NCBI RefSeq assembly: GCF_042682745.1
Contig: NZ_JBHUIO010000005.1
Coordinates: 434,001-498,000, forward strand
DNA length: 64,000 nt
From: Tumebacillus_A lipolyticus
GTDB taxonomy: Bacteria; Bacillota; Bacilli; Tumebacillales; Tumebacillaceae
Reading direction: 5' to 3'
Shown here: positions 6,810-16,327 of the stretch, one piece after another
Position numbering within the stretch: position 1 is the first letter of the stretch
Layout of the letters: each line of letters opens with the position of its first letter
Made by a program: the position numbers and the translations under genes
Notes under the pieces: generated by a model
The model's database searches: none
Seen by the model: the letters and a program-made list of their open reading frames with translations, nothing else
What the model was told of the DNA's origin: nothing

Positions 6810-9200
6810 CTATTTTTTACGACTATCTTCATCGGATAACGGGGGTACAACTTCCGTTTTAAACAATTTCCCTCGGACGAACAGTTGCTCGACATCCTGG
6901 GCGGGCAGCGGGCGGCTGAAATGGTAGCCTTGCATATCATAACACCCGCGCTCCGCCAGGTAGCGCAGATGATCTTCCGTCTCCACCCCTTCGGCGATCA
7001 CGTGCAGGTTGAGGCTCAGGGCGAGTGCGATGACCGAGCTTGCGATCGCCGCATCGTCCGCATCGGTGGTGATGTCGCGGACGAAAGACTGATCGATCTT
7101 CAGCGTGTGGATCGGGAAATGTTTGAGATAGCTCAACGACGAATAGCCTGTCCCAAAGTCATCGAGCGAGATGCGAATGCCTAAGTTGCGCAATTCGTTG
7201 AGCACGACGATCGCCCGCTCAACATTGTGCATGGTCACGCTTTCGGTGATCTCAAGTTCGAGGAATTCCGCATCGACGCCCGTCTCCTCCAGCACGCGCT
7301 GGACCATTTCGACCAGATCTTCTTGGAGGAACTGACGCGCCGACAGGTTGACCGCGACGATCAGGTCGGGATAGCCCGCTTCGTGCCAGATTTTGATCTG
7401 TTCGCAAGCGGTTCGCAACACCCACTCGCCGATCGGGACGATCAGTCCGGTCTCCTCGGCCAGCGGAATGAACGAGGCGGGCGACACCATGCCGAGAACA
7501 GGATGCTTCCAGCGCAGCAGCGCCTCCACCCCGATGATCTCTCCGCTGCTCACGTTCACCTGCGGCTGGTAGAACAGGACAAACTCTTGCAACCCTAACG
7601 CTTTGCGCAAAAATCCTTCTAAGGAAAGCTTCTGCATCGAGTCTTCGTTCATCGAGGTCGTGTAGAGCTGGAAGTTGTTTCTCCCCCGCTCTTTCGTGCG
7701 ATACATCGCCGTCTCCGCATTTTTCAGCAGCGTGAACAGATCGCCCCCATCGTCGGGGAAGAAGGAGATGCCGATGCTGCAGGTGACAAACAGCTCGTTT
7801 GACATCAGCACAAAGGGGGCTGCCAGCGTCTGCAACAGCGTTCTCGCCATCTGGATCGCACCCTGCGGCGAATTCAGATCGGGCAAAATCAGAGCGAACG
7901 CGTCCCCGCCGATGCGACAGATCGTGTCCTCTTCCCGCATGCAGACCTTCAATCGCTCGGCAACCGCCCGGATCAGCTCATCGCCGACCGAGTGGCCGAG
8001 CGTATCGTTGATCGATTTGAAGCGGTCGACATCGAGAAACAGCACAGACAGCATCTGCGAATTGGCACGAGCTTTCTCCATCTCCTCTTGCAACCGCTCT
8101 TCGAACAGAGCGCGATTGGGCAGGTTGGTCAGCACATCATAGTAGGCGATGTACTGGAGTCGCTCTTCGGTCAGCTTGCGTTCGGTGATGTCGACCATGA
8201 TCCCCCGACAGCCGGTGACGGTGCCGTTCTCATCGAGCACCGTCACGTAGTCTTTGATCCACACAGTGCGCCCATCTGCGGCGAACACGCGATACTCGAT
8301 CTCATGGTTGCGCAGCTCTGCGTTCTCCTGCTTGCAAAAGGTCAACAGCCGCTCACAGTCGTCCGGGTGAATCACCGAACGCCAAAACGACTCTGATTCG
8401 ATCAATTGCTCCGGACGGTAGCCCAAAATTTTAGCAGACTGCGGCGACACGAACTGATAGCGGAACGTGTACGGGTCGCCCTCCCAGACGATCGCATCGA
8501 TCGATTCGACCAGCCCCTGGTATTTTCGGTTGGAGCGATTGCGCTCTCGATCCGCCTGTTTTCGCTCCGTGATGTCTTTGACGATGATATACATGCCGGT
8601 CACTTCGCCTTCCACGAAGATCGGCACATGGGTCAGGTGCACGTTGATCAGGTGACCCTCTTTGTGATAGAGGGTCGTCTCATAATTTCGTGGCACGCCG
8701 TTCACCGCAGCAAAAAAATGCGCTTTGATCTTGTCGCTCTCATCGGAGCGCAGCACCCTCAAGGGTGAGCCCTCCACAAAGTCTGACTCCTCGTAGCCGA
8801 GAACTTTCTTACAAGCTGGATTGGAGGCGAGCAATCGCCCTTGGAGATCGAGCGTGTAGACCGCATTCGGGTTGTGCTCATAGAGCGACTTGAACGCTTG
8901 CTCCTCTTTGGTCAATCGGCGCCGCGTGCTGAGATGTTCCGATGTGATGCTGCCGACGACGAACACCATCACCAGCATCAGCCCGCTTGCGAGCAGCCAG
9001 TCGGAGTCGCTCTGGAACGAAAACAGCTCCCCATCCAGGCTGTCTGCCCCATTCATAGAAACTACCTGATACGTCAAAAGCAAAACAGAGATAAGTGCTA
9101 ACAAGGCAATTCGCCAATCGGGGATTCGCCTGTACATGACAAGGGTCCACCCCAAAGCAATCAATCCGATCATGATAGAAGTTAAAGAGACCCAGTTCAT
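6810..9200 (-). CDS. Membrane PAS-PAS-GGDEF-EAL protein, probable c-di-GMP phosphodiesterase
   Basis: The 796-aa protein has about three N-terminal membrane segments (residues 1-90), two PAS domains (about 95-215 and 225-345, each ending in a 'DITERK' linker), a GGDEF domain (about 355-520) and an EAL domain (about 535-785). The GGDEF signature is 'IGGDAF': the catalytic Glu is Ala, so cyclase activity is probably lost. The EAL domain keeps 'GVEALLRWKH', 'DDFGTGYSSLSYL', 'KIDQSFV' and 'AEGVET', so c-di-GMP hydrolysis is likely. The degenerate domain may bind GTP or serve for dimerisation. The ATG is preceded by GAGAGGAG. It is a single-gene unit. Confidence 0.92.
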   Translation of the reverse strand: MNWVSLTSIMIGLIALGWTLVMYRRIPDWRIALLALISVLLLTYQVVSMNGADSLDGELFSFQSDSDWLLASGLMLVMVFVVGSITSEHLSTRRRLTKEEQAFKSLYEHNPNAVYTLDLQGRLLASNPACKKVLGYEESDFVEGSPLRVLRSDESDKIKAHFFAAVNGVPRNYETTLYHKEGHLINVHLTHVPIFVEGEVTGMYIIVKDITERKQADRERNRSNRKYQGLVESIDAIVWEGDPYTFRYQFVSPQSAKILGYRPEQLIESESFWRSVIHPDDCERLLTFCKQENAELRNHEIEYRVFAADGRTVWIKDYVTVLDENGTVTGCRGIMVDITERKLTEERLQYIAYYDVLTNLPNRALFEERLQEEMEKARANSQMLSVLFLDVDRFKSINDTLGHSVGDELIRAVAERLKVCMREEDTICRIGGDAFALILPDLNSPQGAIQMARTLLQTLAAPFVLMSNELFVTCSIGISFFPDDGGDLFTLLKNAETAMYRTKERGRNNFQLYTTSMNEDSMQKLSLEGFLRKALGLQEFVLFYQPQVNVSSGEIIGVEALLRWKHPVLGMVSPASFIPLAEETGLIVPIGEWVLRTACEQIKIWHEAGYPDLIVAVNLSARQFLQEDLVEMVQRVLEETGVDAEFLELEITESVTMHNVERAIVVLNELRNLGIRISLDDFGTGYSSLSYLKHFPIHTLKIDQSFVRDITTDADDAAIASSVIALALSLNLHVIAEGVETEDHLRYLAERGCYDMQGYHFSRPLPAQDVEQLFVRGKLFKTEVVPPLSDEDSRKK

Positions 9201-9484
9201 GATAAGCTCCTCTCAGGCGAGGTAAAATTATGGATACGTCATTATTCGACATGATTCGTGGCTTTCCTGTTTAACGAAAACGTGCTACACGAAAGAAGAA
9301 ACAAGACAAATCAACCTACCTTCCAGTCGAACTTTCCAATTAATTCTTCAAAAAATAGACCGACCACGAGCATTTCAAGCGGCTCGCATCGATAATCCTG
9401 TAAAAAACGATTTATTTTTCTTCGTCTAGGGATGATCTCTACCTTTTGTTCATGCTATCTTATCTATATATGAGGAGGGATTTT

Positions 9485-10282
9485 ATGTCTTTTTGGCGCT
9501 TCTTTTACGAGATGATCATCCTGCTCGCTGTGATCACCTACACGATTTTGATTTTTGCCGACCCAGCCGACCATCCTCATCTGACAGAAGAACTGATCCG
9601 CAAAGTGGATTTAGGACTGATCCTGTTTTTAGGCTTTGAATATTTGCTTCGATTGTATCTTGCAAAAAACAAGCAGAAGTTTGTGCGGGAAAACTGGTTT
9701 GATATCATCGCGATCATTCCGTTCGACCTGCTCTTCCCGCTCGCTCGGTTCATGCGGATCATCCGCATCGTGCGTTTGCTCAAAGCGTCCCCGCTGCTGT
9801 GGAGCGTGCTCAATTCGAATCAGATGCGCAAGATCTTCGCCTATTTGGCGGTGATCCTGCTCTGGAGTGCGACAGCTGTCTATCTGCTGGAAAAGGGGAA
9901 TAACGATAGCTTTCAGACTTGGGGAGATGCGCTGTGGTGGTCGGTGGTGACGACGACGACCGTCGGGTATGGTGACATTTCGCCGATCACAGAGGGCGGG
10001 CGAATCATCGCCGCCTTCCTGATGATCTCTGGGATCGGCCTGATCGGTACGTTCACCGCCAATCTCGCCAACCATTGGATGACCTTTTTTGAAGCGCCTA
10101 GCAATCGCGAGGATGATGTGTTCGAAGCGCTGGAAGAGGAGCTAGCCTATGAGGATGACCGGTTGCAAAATCATTTGAAACACAACGTGATGCAATGGGT
10201 GCACCGCATTGAAACGCTCAGCGAGAGCGAATATCAAACGCTGCTGCGCACGCTTGAGATGCTGCGCGAAAAAGAGCTGTGA
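9485..10282 (+). CDS. Voltage-gated-type potassium channel (Kv-like, six TM)
   Basis: The 265-aa membrane protein has the six-segment layout of bacterial Kv-like channels. S1-S3 lie within residues 1-95. S4 has regularly spaced arginines ('RFMRIIRIVRLLKAS', about 97-111). The pore helix is followed by the selectivity filter 'TTTTVGYGD' (about 155-165), then S6. A short acidic cytoplasmic tail of about 65 residues is probably a coil. It would conduct K+ passively across the cytoplasmic membrane. Start ATG 9485 has GGAGG 6 nt upstream; earlier in-frame starts lack a site. It is a second K+ system in the window beside kdp, but not in its operon. Confidence 0.92.
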   Translation: MSFWRFFYEMIILLAVITYTILIFADPADHPHLTEELIRKVDLGLILFLGFEYLLRLYLAKNKQKFVRENWFDIIAIIPFDLLFPLARFMRIIRIVRLLKASPLLWSVLNSNQMRKIFAYLAVILLWSATAVYLLEKGNNDSFQTWGDALWWSVVTTTTVGYGDISPITEGGRIIAAFLMISGIGLIGTFTANLANHWMTFFEAPSNREDDVFEALEEELAYEDDRLQNHLKHNVMQWVHRIETLSESEYQTLLRTLEMLREKEL

Positions 10283-10285
10283 TCC

Positions 10286-10322
10286 AAAAAAAGCGGCATC
10301 AGGTAATCACACCTGATGCCGC
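10286..10322 (-). terminator. Terminator of azoR
   Basis: The 12-bp stem GCGGCATCAGGT (10293-10304)/ACCTGATGCCGC (10311-10322) is followed on the minus strand by seven T. It lies between the convergent channel and azoreductase genes and may also stop the channel transcript. Confidence 0.85.
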
Positions 10323-10336
10323 TCGATCATCTTCTG

Positions 10337-10993
10337 TTAAGCGTTTACCGTTTGACCAGCAAACGTTTTCGCCAACTCTTTCGCCTGTTCGATCGCTTCC
10401 GACTTGATACGATCCGCCTCGTGCGGCACTGCTGCCATACCTTCGATCGGCAGCGTGGTCGCATCGGTGATGCCGACGAACGCGAGGATGCCGCGCAGGT
10501 AGCGGTCGCCAAACTCAAATTCTGTTGCCGGGCCTTCGGAGTAGAAGCCGCCGCGCGCTTGAATGTGGATTGCCGGTTTGCCGCCCATCAGACCTTGCGG
10601 CCCTTGCTCGGTGTAGCGGAACGTCTTGCCTGCCACGCAGATGCTATCGATGTACGCTTTCAGAACTGGCGGGAAGCTCAAGTTCCACATCGGGGTGACA
10701 AACACATATTTGTCAGCAGCTACGAACTGCTCGACCAGTTCGTTCAAGCGTACCACTTTCGCTTTTTCAGAAGCGGTGAGGTCGTCAAACGAGCCGCCTT
10801 GTTGCAGCTTGCCCCAACCGGTGAGCACGTCTGCGTCGATCTCCGGGATGTCAGACTTGAAGAGGTCGAGCTCGATCACCTGATCGTTCGGGTTGATCGA
10901 TTTGTACTCGTTCAAAAACTCGCGTCCAACCGACAGGGAGAACGATTGATCCTCCGTTTTCGGGTTTGCTGTGATGTACAATACTGTAACCAT
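10337..10993 (-). CDS. azoR: FMN-dependent NADH:azoreductase (quinone reductase)
   Basis: The 218-aa flavodoxin-like protein matches AzoR/AcpD. It opens with 'VTVLYITANPKTEDQSFSLSV' (phosphate-binding loop of the FMN site), then 'FVTPMWNLSFPPVLKAYID' at about 98-116 (the conserved MPMWNFxIP-type FMN motif), and 'ARGGFYSEGP' near 150. These enzymes reduce quinones and azo compounds with NADH and protect against thiol-reactive electrophiles. GAGAGGA stands just before the ATG. The DoxX-like gene lies 103 nt upstream on the same strand; azoR and doxX are often co-regulated by quinone-sensing repressors, although no such site was identified here. Confidence 0.93.
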   Translation of the reverse strand: MVTVLYITANPKTEDQSFSLSVGREFLNEYKSINPNDQVIELDLFKSDIPEIDADVLTGWGKLQQGGSFDDLTASEKAKVVRLNELVEQFVAADKYVFVTPMWNLSFPPVLKAYIDSICVAGKTFRYTEQGPQGLMGGKPAIHIQARGGFYSEGPATEFEFGDRYLRGILAFVGITDATTLPIEGMAAVPHEADRIKSEAIEQAKELAKTFAGQTVNA

Positions 10994-11096
10994 ATTCCTC
11001 TCATCCTCTCTGCTGAAAGTATAGTTGGACAGGATTTTGGACTCTGTGCTCCCACCAACAATAGGGTGCGATCAGAGCGACAAAATCATGCTGTCT

Positions 11097-11516
11097 TTAG
11101 TTGGTAGATTTCGCAGATCGCGCCCGTCCGAACAGGCAGTCAACCGACCAGCCTTCCGATCCTCTGATCGTCAGGTAGGCTGCGATCGCGATCAGCGCCA
11201 AGTCTAGCTCCCAGCCTGCTCCCTGTCCATCGCCGGTGAAACCGATCGCCACTTTCACTTTGAAGAGAGCGACGAGCAGCATGATCACAAAGGCTGCCGA
11301 AACATAGCGGGTCAACAGGCCGATGATCAGCGCGGCCCCTCCGATCACTTCGAAGTACGCGATGATGTACGCCATGAAGGACGGGATGCCGATCGAGCTA
11401 AACCAACCTCCAATGTTGTCAAGCCCACTCTGCATCTTGATGATGCCGTGCGCCAACATGGTGATGCCAAGTACAACTCGCAAAATCGTACTTGCCAACG
11501 CTTTTTGTTGTTTCAT
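11097..11516 (-). CDS. DoxX family membrane protein
   Basis: The 139-aa protein has four predicted membrane segments and the DoxX signature 'RVVLGITMLAHGIIKMQSGLDN' near the N-terminus, then 'YFEVIGGAALIIGLLTRYVSA'. Members of this group (YfiD/MhqP-like) are linked to quinone or thiol stress and often sit next to azoreductase genes, as here. The biochemical role is not settled. Its ATG has GGAGG about 11 nt upstream. It probably forms a two-gene unit with azoR. Confidence 0.85.
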   Translation of the reverse strand: MKQQKALASTILRVVLGITMLAHGIIKMQSGLDNIGGWFSSIGIPSFMAYIIAYFEVIGGAALIIGLLTRYVSAAFVIMLLVALFKVKVAIGFTGDGQGAGWELDLALIAIAAYLTIRGSEGWSVDCLFGRARSAKSTN

Positions 11517-11678
11517 TTTAGAATGAAGCCTCCCATTTCTATTGGTTCACTTGGTTTTCTGTGGTGAAACTTTGTTTCTTATTGCGCTACTACGAAGATA
11601 TCACCGATTGGGATGGAACGTCAATCCTATTTTTGATACTATGTAATCTAGGTCACTCTACAGTTCGGGAGGGATTGT

Positions 11679-12209
11679 ATGGACATCGGCTCGATGATTC
11701 GAGAGATCCGCAAGCGCAAAAACGTGACGATTCCCCAACTTTGCGAAGGGACGGGGCTTTCCAAAGGGTTTGTCTCCAACATTGAGAACAATAAAACATC
11801 ACCGTCGATCGCGACGTTAGAAAGCATTGCCGATTATTTAGAAGTGCCGTTGGCCTATTTTCTGCTCAAGAAAGAGGATCGTATGCATGTCGTGCGCAAA
11901 GAGCAGCGAGAGGTGTCGCTGTTCGGCAAGGACAATCTAAAGATCGAAAAATTGACGATGCACGGTGGACTGCGGATGAAATTGGTCGAAATGCCACCAG
12001 GTTCGGCGTCTGGCGAGACGTTGCATTCGCATGAGGGCGAAGAGTGCCACCTGATCCTGCAAGGGAAAGTGACCGCGGTCCAAGGAGATGAGGCGGTGGA
12101 GTTGACCGCCGGCGACTCGTTCAGCTGGAAATCTTGCGTTCCCCACCGCGTGATCAACAAAGGGGACGAACCCGCTTTGATCCTGATCGCCAACTATAAG
12201 CCTCGCTAA
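11679..12209 (+). CDS. XRE-family regulator with C-terminal cupin domain
   Basis: The 176-aa protein has an XRE-type helix-turn-helix in residues 5-60 ('MIREIRKRKNVTIPQLCEGTGLS...ENNKTSPSIATLESIADYL') and a cupin barrel at about 100-174. The barrel has metal-site-like residues in 'LHSHEGEECHLILQG' and 'PHRVINKGDEPA'. This architecture (PuuR/SinR-like) represses catabolic or polyamine genes with a small ligand bound in the barrel. The target is unknown; the divergent doxX-azoR pair is the nearest candidate. The ATG follows a GGGAGG site. The convergent hairpin at 12366-12396 closes the unit. Confidence 0.9.
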   Translation: MDIGSMIREIRKRKNVTIPQLCEGTGLSKGFVSNIENNKTSPSIATLESIADYLEVPLAYFLLKKEDRMHVVRKEQREVSLFGKDNLKIEKLTMHGGLRMKLVEMPPGSASGETLHSHEGEECHLILQGKVTAVQGDEAVELTAGDSFSWKSCVPHRVINKGDEPALILIANYKPR

Positions 12210-12365
12210 GCGGTACGACCTTTCGCGATCTTTCACTTTGAAATGACTCTCGCACTAGACCAAAAATGAATCCTATTCACTATTTAAGCGTTATTTTCCA
12301 AGTGATATAATAAATACAGACAACTCTTAGTCCATCTGATAATAAGAGAGGTCCCCCGAGCACGA

Positions 12366-12398
12366 AAAGACCGCCTTCCGACACAAGGCGGTCTTTTT
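12366..12398. terminator. Bidirectional terminator between the cupin regulator and kdpD
   Basis: AAAGACCGCCTT (12366-12377) pairs with AAGGCGGTCTTT (12385-12396), with Ts after the stem on the plus strand and TTTTC after it on the minus strand. It probably ends the long kdp transcript. Confidence 0.85.
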
Positions 12399-12447
12399 CT
12401 ATTGGCGTTTTGATCGGTCGCAAGCAGATCTGCACGGTGACAGCAGA

Positions 12448-13599
12448 TCAATCCCTTCCCTCCACCCCGTCCGCTACGATCAGCACATCCACATAGCGCG
12501 TGTTCTTCATGATCTTGTTGATGATCGATCCTTTGGTGATCTCTTCAAAGCGAGAGCGCGCCGATTGGCCGAGGATGATCTGCGTGATCCCGTGCGCTCT
12601 GACAAAGTCGGTGATCACGTCAGCCGGCCGCTTTCCGCCGATCGGGCGGATGTGCAGATCGGCGCCTAGCGAAGCGCAGAGCTGTTCCAACCCGCTCAGC
12701 TTTTTTCGGTTCTGCTCATCAAGCTCCGAAATCGGTACCAGCGGCACGTTGAGCACATCGAGCGAACATTTCAGCCGGTTGGCGATGCGCCAGCCACGCC
12801 TGATCAAGCGCTCCGCGTTTTTGCGATAGTTCACACAGACGAGGATCTTTTCATTCGCCCCCTTCATGCCGTCAATTCCGTTCTCCTGTTTGTAATGTTC
12901 CAAGCGATCATCCACATCGTCCGCCACCTCGCGCAGAGCGACTTCGCGCAGTGCGTTCAGATTGCCGAGGCGAAAGAAGTGGTTCAGCGATTGCTCGATC
13001 TTGTCTTGCTTGTAGATCAGCCCCGCTCGCAGCCGCTCGCGCAACTTTTCTGGCGATGTGTCGATCAGTTGCACCTCGTCTGCCACGTGCAGCATGCGAT
13101 CGGGGACGCGCTCGCCCACTTTCACACCGGTCAGCTGTTCGACCATGTCGTGCAAGCTCTCCAAGTGCTGAATGTTCATCGCCGAGATGACATCGATGCC
13201 CGCCGCCAGTATCTCCAAGACATCCTCGTAGCGCTTGCGATGCTTCGAGCTGGGCGCATTCGTGTGTGCGAGCTCGTCGATCAGCACCGTCTGCGGTCGG
13301 CGTTCGAGAATCTTTGCCACGTTCAGCTCGTAGAGCACCTTACCTTTGTACTCGATCGCGCTCAGCTCGATGATCGGCAATTCTCCGATCTGCCGCTCCG
13401 TCTCGACGCGCCCATGCGTTTCGATCAGGCCGATCACCACGTCGGCTCCCTTTCGCAACAGCTCATTGCCCTCGCGCAGCATCGCATATGTCTTGCCCAC
13501 GCCCGGTGCTGCGCCGATCAGGATTTTAAAATGGCCGCGCGATTGGCGTTCGATCGCGTCGAGCAACTGTTCTGGCGTTTTTCGCTCCGCCTGCTTCAC
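12448..13599 (-). CDS. kdpD: Short KdpD (sensor N-terminal and USP domains only)
   Basis: The 383-aa protein holds only the N-terminal part of KdpD. The KdpD domain has Walker A-like 'GAAPGVGKTYAMLREG' (about residues 27-42) and 'LIDELAHTNAPSSKHRKRYEDV'. A universal-stress-protein-like domain follows (about 240-370, 'GQSARSRFEEITKGSIINKIM'). The four membrane segments and the histidine kinase are absent, and no kdpE lies nearby. Short KdpDs are known in Bacilli and cyanobacteria; the USP-like domain binds c-di-AMP in characterised Firmicute KdpD. Start GTG 13599 has GGGGAG 7 nt upstream; the open frame extends further but overlaps kdpC. It is the last gene of the operon. Confidence 0.9.
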   Translation of the reverse strand: MKQAERKTPEQLLDAIERQSRGHFKILIGAAPGVGKTYAMLREGNELLRKGADVVIGLIETHGRVETERQIGELPIIELSAIEYKGKVLYELNVAKILERRPQTVLIDELAHTNAPSSKHRKRYEDVLEILAAGIDVISAMNIQHLESLHDMVEQLTGVKVGERVPDRMLHVADEVQLIDTSPEKLRERLRAGLIYKQDKIEQSLNHFFRLGNLNALREVALREVADDVDDRLEHYKQENGIDGMKGANEKILVCVNYRKNAERLIRRGWRIANRLKCSLDVLNVPLVPISELDEQNRKKLSGLEQLCASLGADLHIRPIGGKRPADVITDFVRAHGITQIILGQSARSRFEEITKGSIINKIMKNTRYVDVLIVADGVEGRD

Positions 13600-13664
13600 A
13601 CCGCATCTCCCCTTTGATGGCCGCCACATGCCCCGATCGAAAGCGACCGGAGCACGGAGCTGTC

Positions 13665-14252
13665 TTAGATTCGTTTCTGCAAGTCGAGGTTCAGCTTGAG
13701 CACGTTGACGCGCGGTGAACCGAACAGGCCAAGCTCGCGCCCTTCTGTGTGCTGCTCGACCAACTGACGCAGCTCGATCTCGGGAACGCCAGTCCGCTTG
13801 CTGATGCGCGGTATCTGCGCCTCGGCAGCTGCCGGCGTGATGTGCGGGTCGAGGCCTGAGCCGGAGTTGGTGAGCAGATCGCTGGGCAGGTCGGCGATCG
13901 GAACATCCGGATTGGTCGCTTGCCACGCCGCGATCGATTCTTGCACCCGCATTTTCAGCTCGGGGTTGGACGGCGCGTAGTTGTTGGAACCGGATCCTGC
14001 CCCATCGTAGTTGATCGAAGACACCCGACTCTGAAAAAAGCTCGGATCGGCAAAGCTCTGACCGATCAGCTCGGAGCCGATCACTTCGCCTTGCTGATCA
14101 TAGATCAGACTGCCGTTCGCCTGCTCCGGGCTCACCACTTGGGCGACACCTGTCAGCGCCAGCGGATAGAGCAGACCGCAGACCAGCATCAACAGCAAGC
14201 TGAGCCTGATGATCGTGCCGATATTCCCGATGCGTGTCATCTTCTTTTTCAT
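13665..14252 (-). CDS. kdpC: K+-transporting ATPase subunit C
   Basis: The 195-aa protein has one N-terminal membrane segment (about residues 13-35). It also shows the KdpC hallmarks 'GSELIGQSFADPSFFQSR' and 'NYAPSNPEL', 'GSGLDPHITPAAAEAQIPRI' and a conserved C-terminal 'VNVLKLNLDLQK'. KdpC is the periplasm-facing single-span subunit that stabilises the KdpFABC complex. Start ATG 14252 follows AAGGGTGAGAG; a GTG 9 nt earlier is possible. It lies 16 nt after kdpB and is part of the kdp operon. Confidence 0.95.
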   Translation of the reverse strand: MKKKMTRIGNIGTIIRLSLLLMLVCGLLYPLALTGVAQVVSPEQANGSLIYDQQGEVIGSELIGQSFADPSFFQSRVSSINYDGAGSGSNNYAPSNPELKMRVQESIAAWQATNPDVPIADLPSDLLTNSGSGLDPHITPAAAEAQIPRISKRTGVPEIELRQLVEQHTEGRELGLFGSPRVNVLKLNLDLQKRI

Positions 14253-14268
14253 CACTCTCACCCTTTTC

Positions 14269-16302
14269 TTATAAAAAGATCGAGACGAACATGTCGATCA
14301 GCTTGATGCCGAGGAACGGCACGACCACGCCGCCCAAACCGAAGAGGAGCAGATTGCGGCGCAGCAGAGCGGTCGAGCTGAGCGGTTTGTAGGTGACGCC
14401 TCGCATCGCCAGCGGAATCAACAGCGGAATGATCACCGCATTGAACAGCAGAGCGGAAAGGATCGCCGATGTCGGCGAGCTGAGGCGCATGATGTTCAGC
14501 GCATCAAGCTGTGGGATCGCGAGCACAAACAGCGCAGGGATGATCGCAAAATATTTAGCAATGTCATTGGCGATCGAAAAGGTGGTCAGGGCACCGCGCG
14601 TCATCAACAGCTGCTTGCCGATCGAGACCACCTCGATGATCTTGGTCGGATTGGAATCGAGGTCGATCATGTTTGCCGCCTCTTTGGCGGCGATGGTGCC
14701 CGAGCTCATCGCCAGCCCTACATCTGCCTGTGCCAGGGCTGGCGCATCGTTCGTCCCGTCGCCCGTCATCGCGACCAGTTTGCCCTCCGCCTGCTCGCGG
14801 CGAATGACGGCGATCTTGTCTTCCGGTCTGCTTTCCGCGATGTAATCATCGACGCCAGCTTCGCGGGCGATCGTCGCCGCCGTCAGCGGGTTGTCGCCTG
14901 TGCACATGATCGTCTTGATGCCCATCTCGCGCAGCTGTTGAAAGCGTTCGCGCATCCCCGGCTTCACCGTATCTTTGAGGTAGATCAGACCGTACAGCTC
15001 GCGATCGACCGCCACCGCCAGCGGCGTTCCTCCAGCAAGGGCGATCTGATCGCTCTTCTCGTCCAGATCGGCGGGGAGGATGCCCCCTTGTTCAAGCACC
15101 CATCGCTTGATCGCATCCACCGCGCCTTTGCGAACCTTTTGACCGTTCACCAGATCGGCACCGCTCATGCGCGTCTGCGCTTTGAACTCGATCCACTCGC
15201 TGTCCACCGCCAACGCCGCTTCCACAGGCAGCTCCAGCCTCTTCATCAGCTCCAGCACCGATCTTCCCTCCGGCGTCTCATCGTGCAGCGAGGAGATGGC
15301 CGCCCAGTTGGCCAGCTCGGCCAGCCGATGGGAACCGACCGGCAGAAACTCGCTCGCCATCCGATTGCCAAAGGTGATCGTGCCCGTCTTGTCGAGGATG
15401 ATCGTGTTGATGTCGCCCGCCGCTTCGACCGCTTTGCCAGACATGGCGAGCACGTTGAACTGGGTGACGCGATCCATCCCGGCGATCCCGATCGCCGAGA
15501 GCAGACCGCCGATCGTCGTCGGAATCAGGCAGACGAGCAGCGCGATCAGCATCGGAATTTCCAGCGTCATGCCCAAGTAGTTCGCAAAAAACGGCAGCGT
15601 GACGACGACGATCAGGAAGACGAGGGTCAAGCTCATCAGCACGGTGTTCAGCGCGATCTCGTTTGGCGTCTTCTGGCGCTGCGCCCCTTCGACCAGCGCG
15701 ATCATCCGGTCGAGAAACGATTCGCCAGGATCGCTTTCGATGCGCACCGTGATCTCATCGGAGACGACGCGAGTGCCCCCGGTCACCGAAGCGAAGTCGC
15801 CGCCCGCCTCTTTGATCACCGGAGCGGACTCGCCGGTGATCGCCGACTCATCGACGGTCGCAAGCCCTGCGATCACCTCGCCGTCGCCCGGGATCAGCTC
15901 GCCTTGGAGCACCTGCACGATGTCCCCTCTGCGCAGTTCATTCGCCGCGATCATCTGAGCGCTTCCGTCCGCAGCGATCTTTCTGGCGGGCACATCTTTT
16001 TTCGTCTGTTTGAGCGAGTCTGCTTGCGCTTTGCCACGCCCCTCGGCGAGCGCTTCCGCAAAGTTGGCGAACAGTAGGGTGAACAGCAGAATCAGCGCGA
16101 CGGTCAGATTAAACCAGCGCGGCATCGCGCCTCCAAACGCGTCGGGAACAAAGCTTAACAACAGGGTGATCAAAAAGCCTACTTCCACCACAAACATGAT
16201 CGGATTGCGGATCATCGCGCGCGGGTCGAGCTTGATCACCGACTCTTTGGCCGCCTGAAGGGCGATGTTGCTCGTGATCATCGATCGTTTTGTGCTCATC
16301 AT
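14269..16302 (-). CDS. kdpB: K+-transporting P-type ATPase subunit B
   Basis: The 677-aa catalytic subunit has all P-type ATPase motifs: 'TGES' in the actuator domain, the phosphorylated Asp in 'DKTGTITFGNR' (around residue 300), 'MCTGDNPLTA' and 'TGDGTNDAPALAQADVG'. The 'ITGESAPVIKE' and seven membrane segments agree with KdpB. It hydrolyses ATP to drive K+ uptake through KdpA. GGAGGAGGAG precedes the ATG at 16302 (a second ATG follows at once). The gap to kdpA is 25 nt. Length is normal for the family. Confidence 0.97.
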   Translation of the reverse strand: MMSTKRSMITSNIALQAAKESVIKLDPRAMIRNPIMFVVEVGFLITLLLSFVPDAFGGAMPRWFNLTVALILLFTLLFANFAEALAEGRGKAQADSLKQTKKDVPARKIAADGSAQMIAANELRRGDIVQVLQGELIPGDGEVIAGLATVDESAITGESAPVIKEAGGDFASVTGGTRVVSDEITVRIESDPGESFLDRMIALVEGAQRQKTPNEIALNTVLMSLTLVFLIVVVTLPFFANYLGMTLEIPMLIALLVCLIPTTIGGLLSAIGIAGMDRVTQFNVLAMSGKAVEAAGDINTIILDKTGTITFGNRMASEFLPVGSHRLAELANWAAISSLHDETPEGRSVLELMKRLELPVEAALAVDSEWIEFKAQTRMSGADLVNGQKVRKGAVDAIKRWVLEQGGILPADLDEKSDQIALAGGTPLAVAVDRELYGLIYLKDTVKPGMRERFQQLREMGIKTIMCTGDNPLTAATIAREAGVDDYIAESRPEDKIAVIRREQAEGKLVAMTGDGTNDAPALAQADVGLAMSSGTIAAKEAANMIDLDSNPTKIIEVVSIGKQLLMTRGALTTFSIANDIAKYFAIIPALFVLAIPQLDALNIMRLSSPTSAILSALLFNAVIIPLLIPLAMRGVTYKPLSSTALLRRNLLLFGLGGVVVPFLGIKLIDMFVSIFL

Positions 16303-16327
16303 GTCTCTCCTCCTCCACATATCCCCG

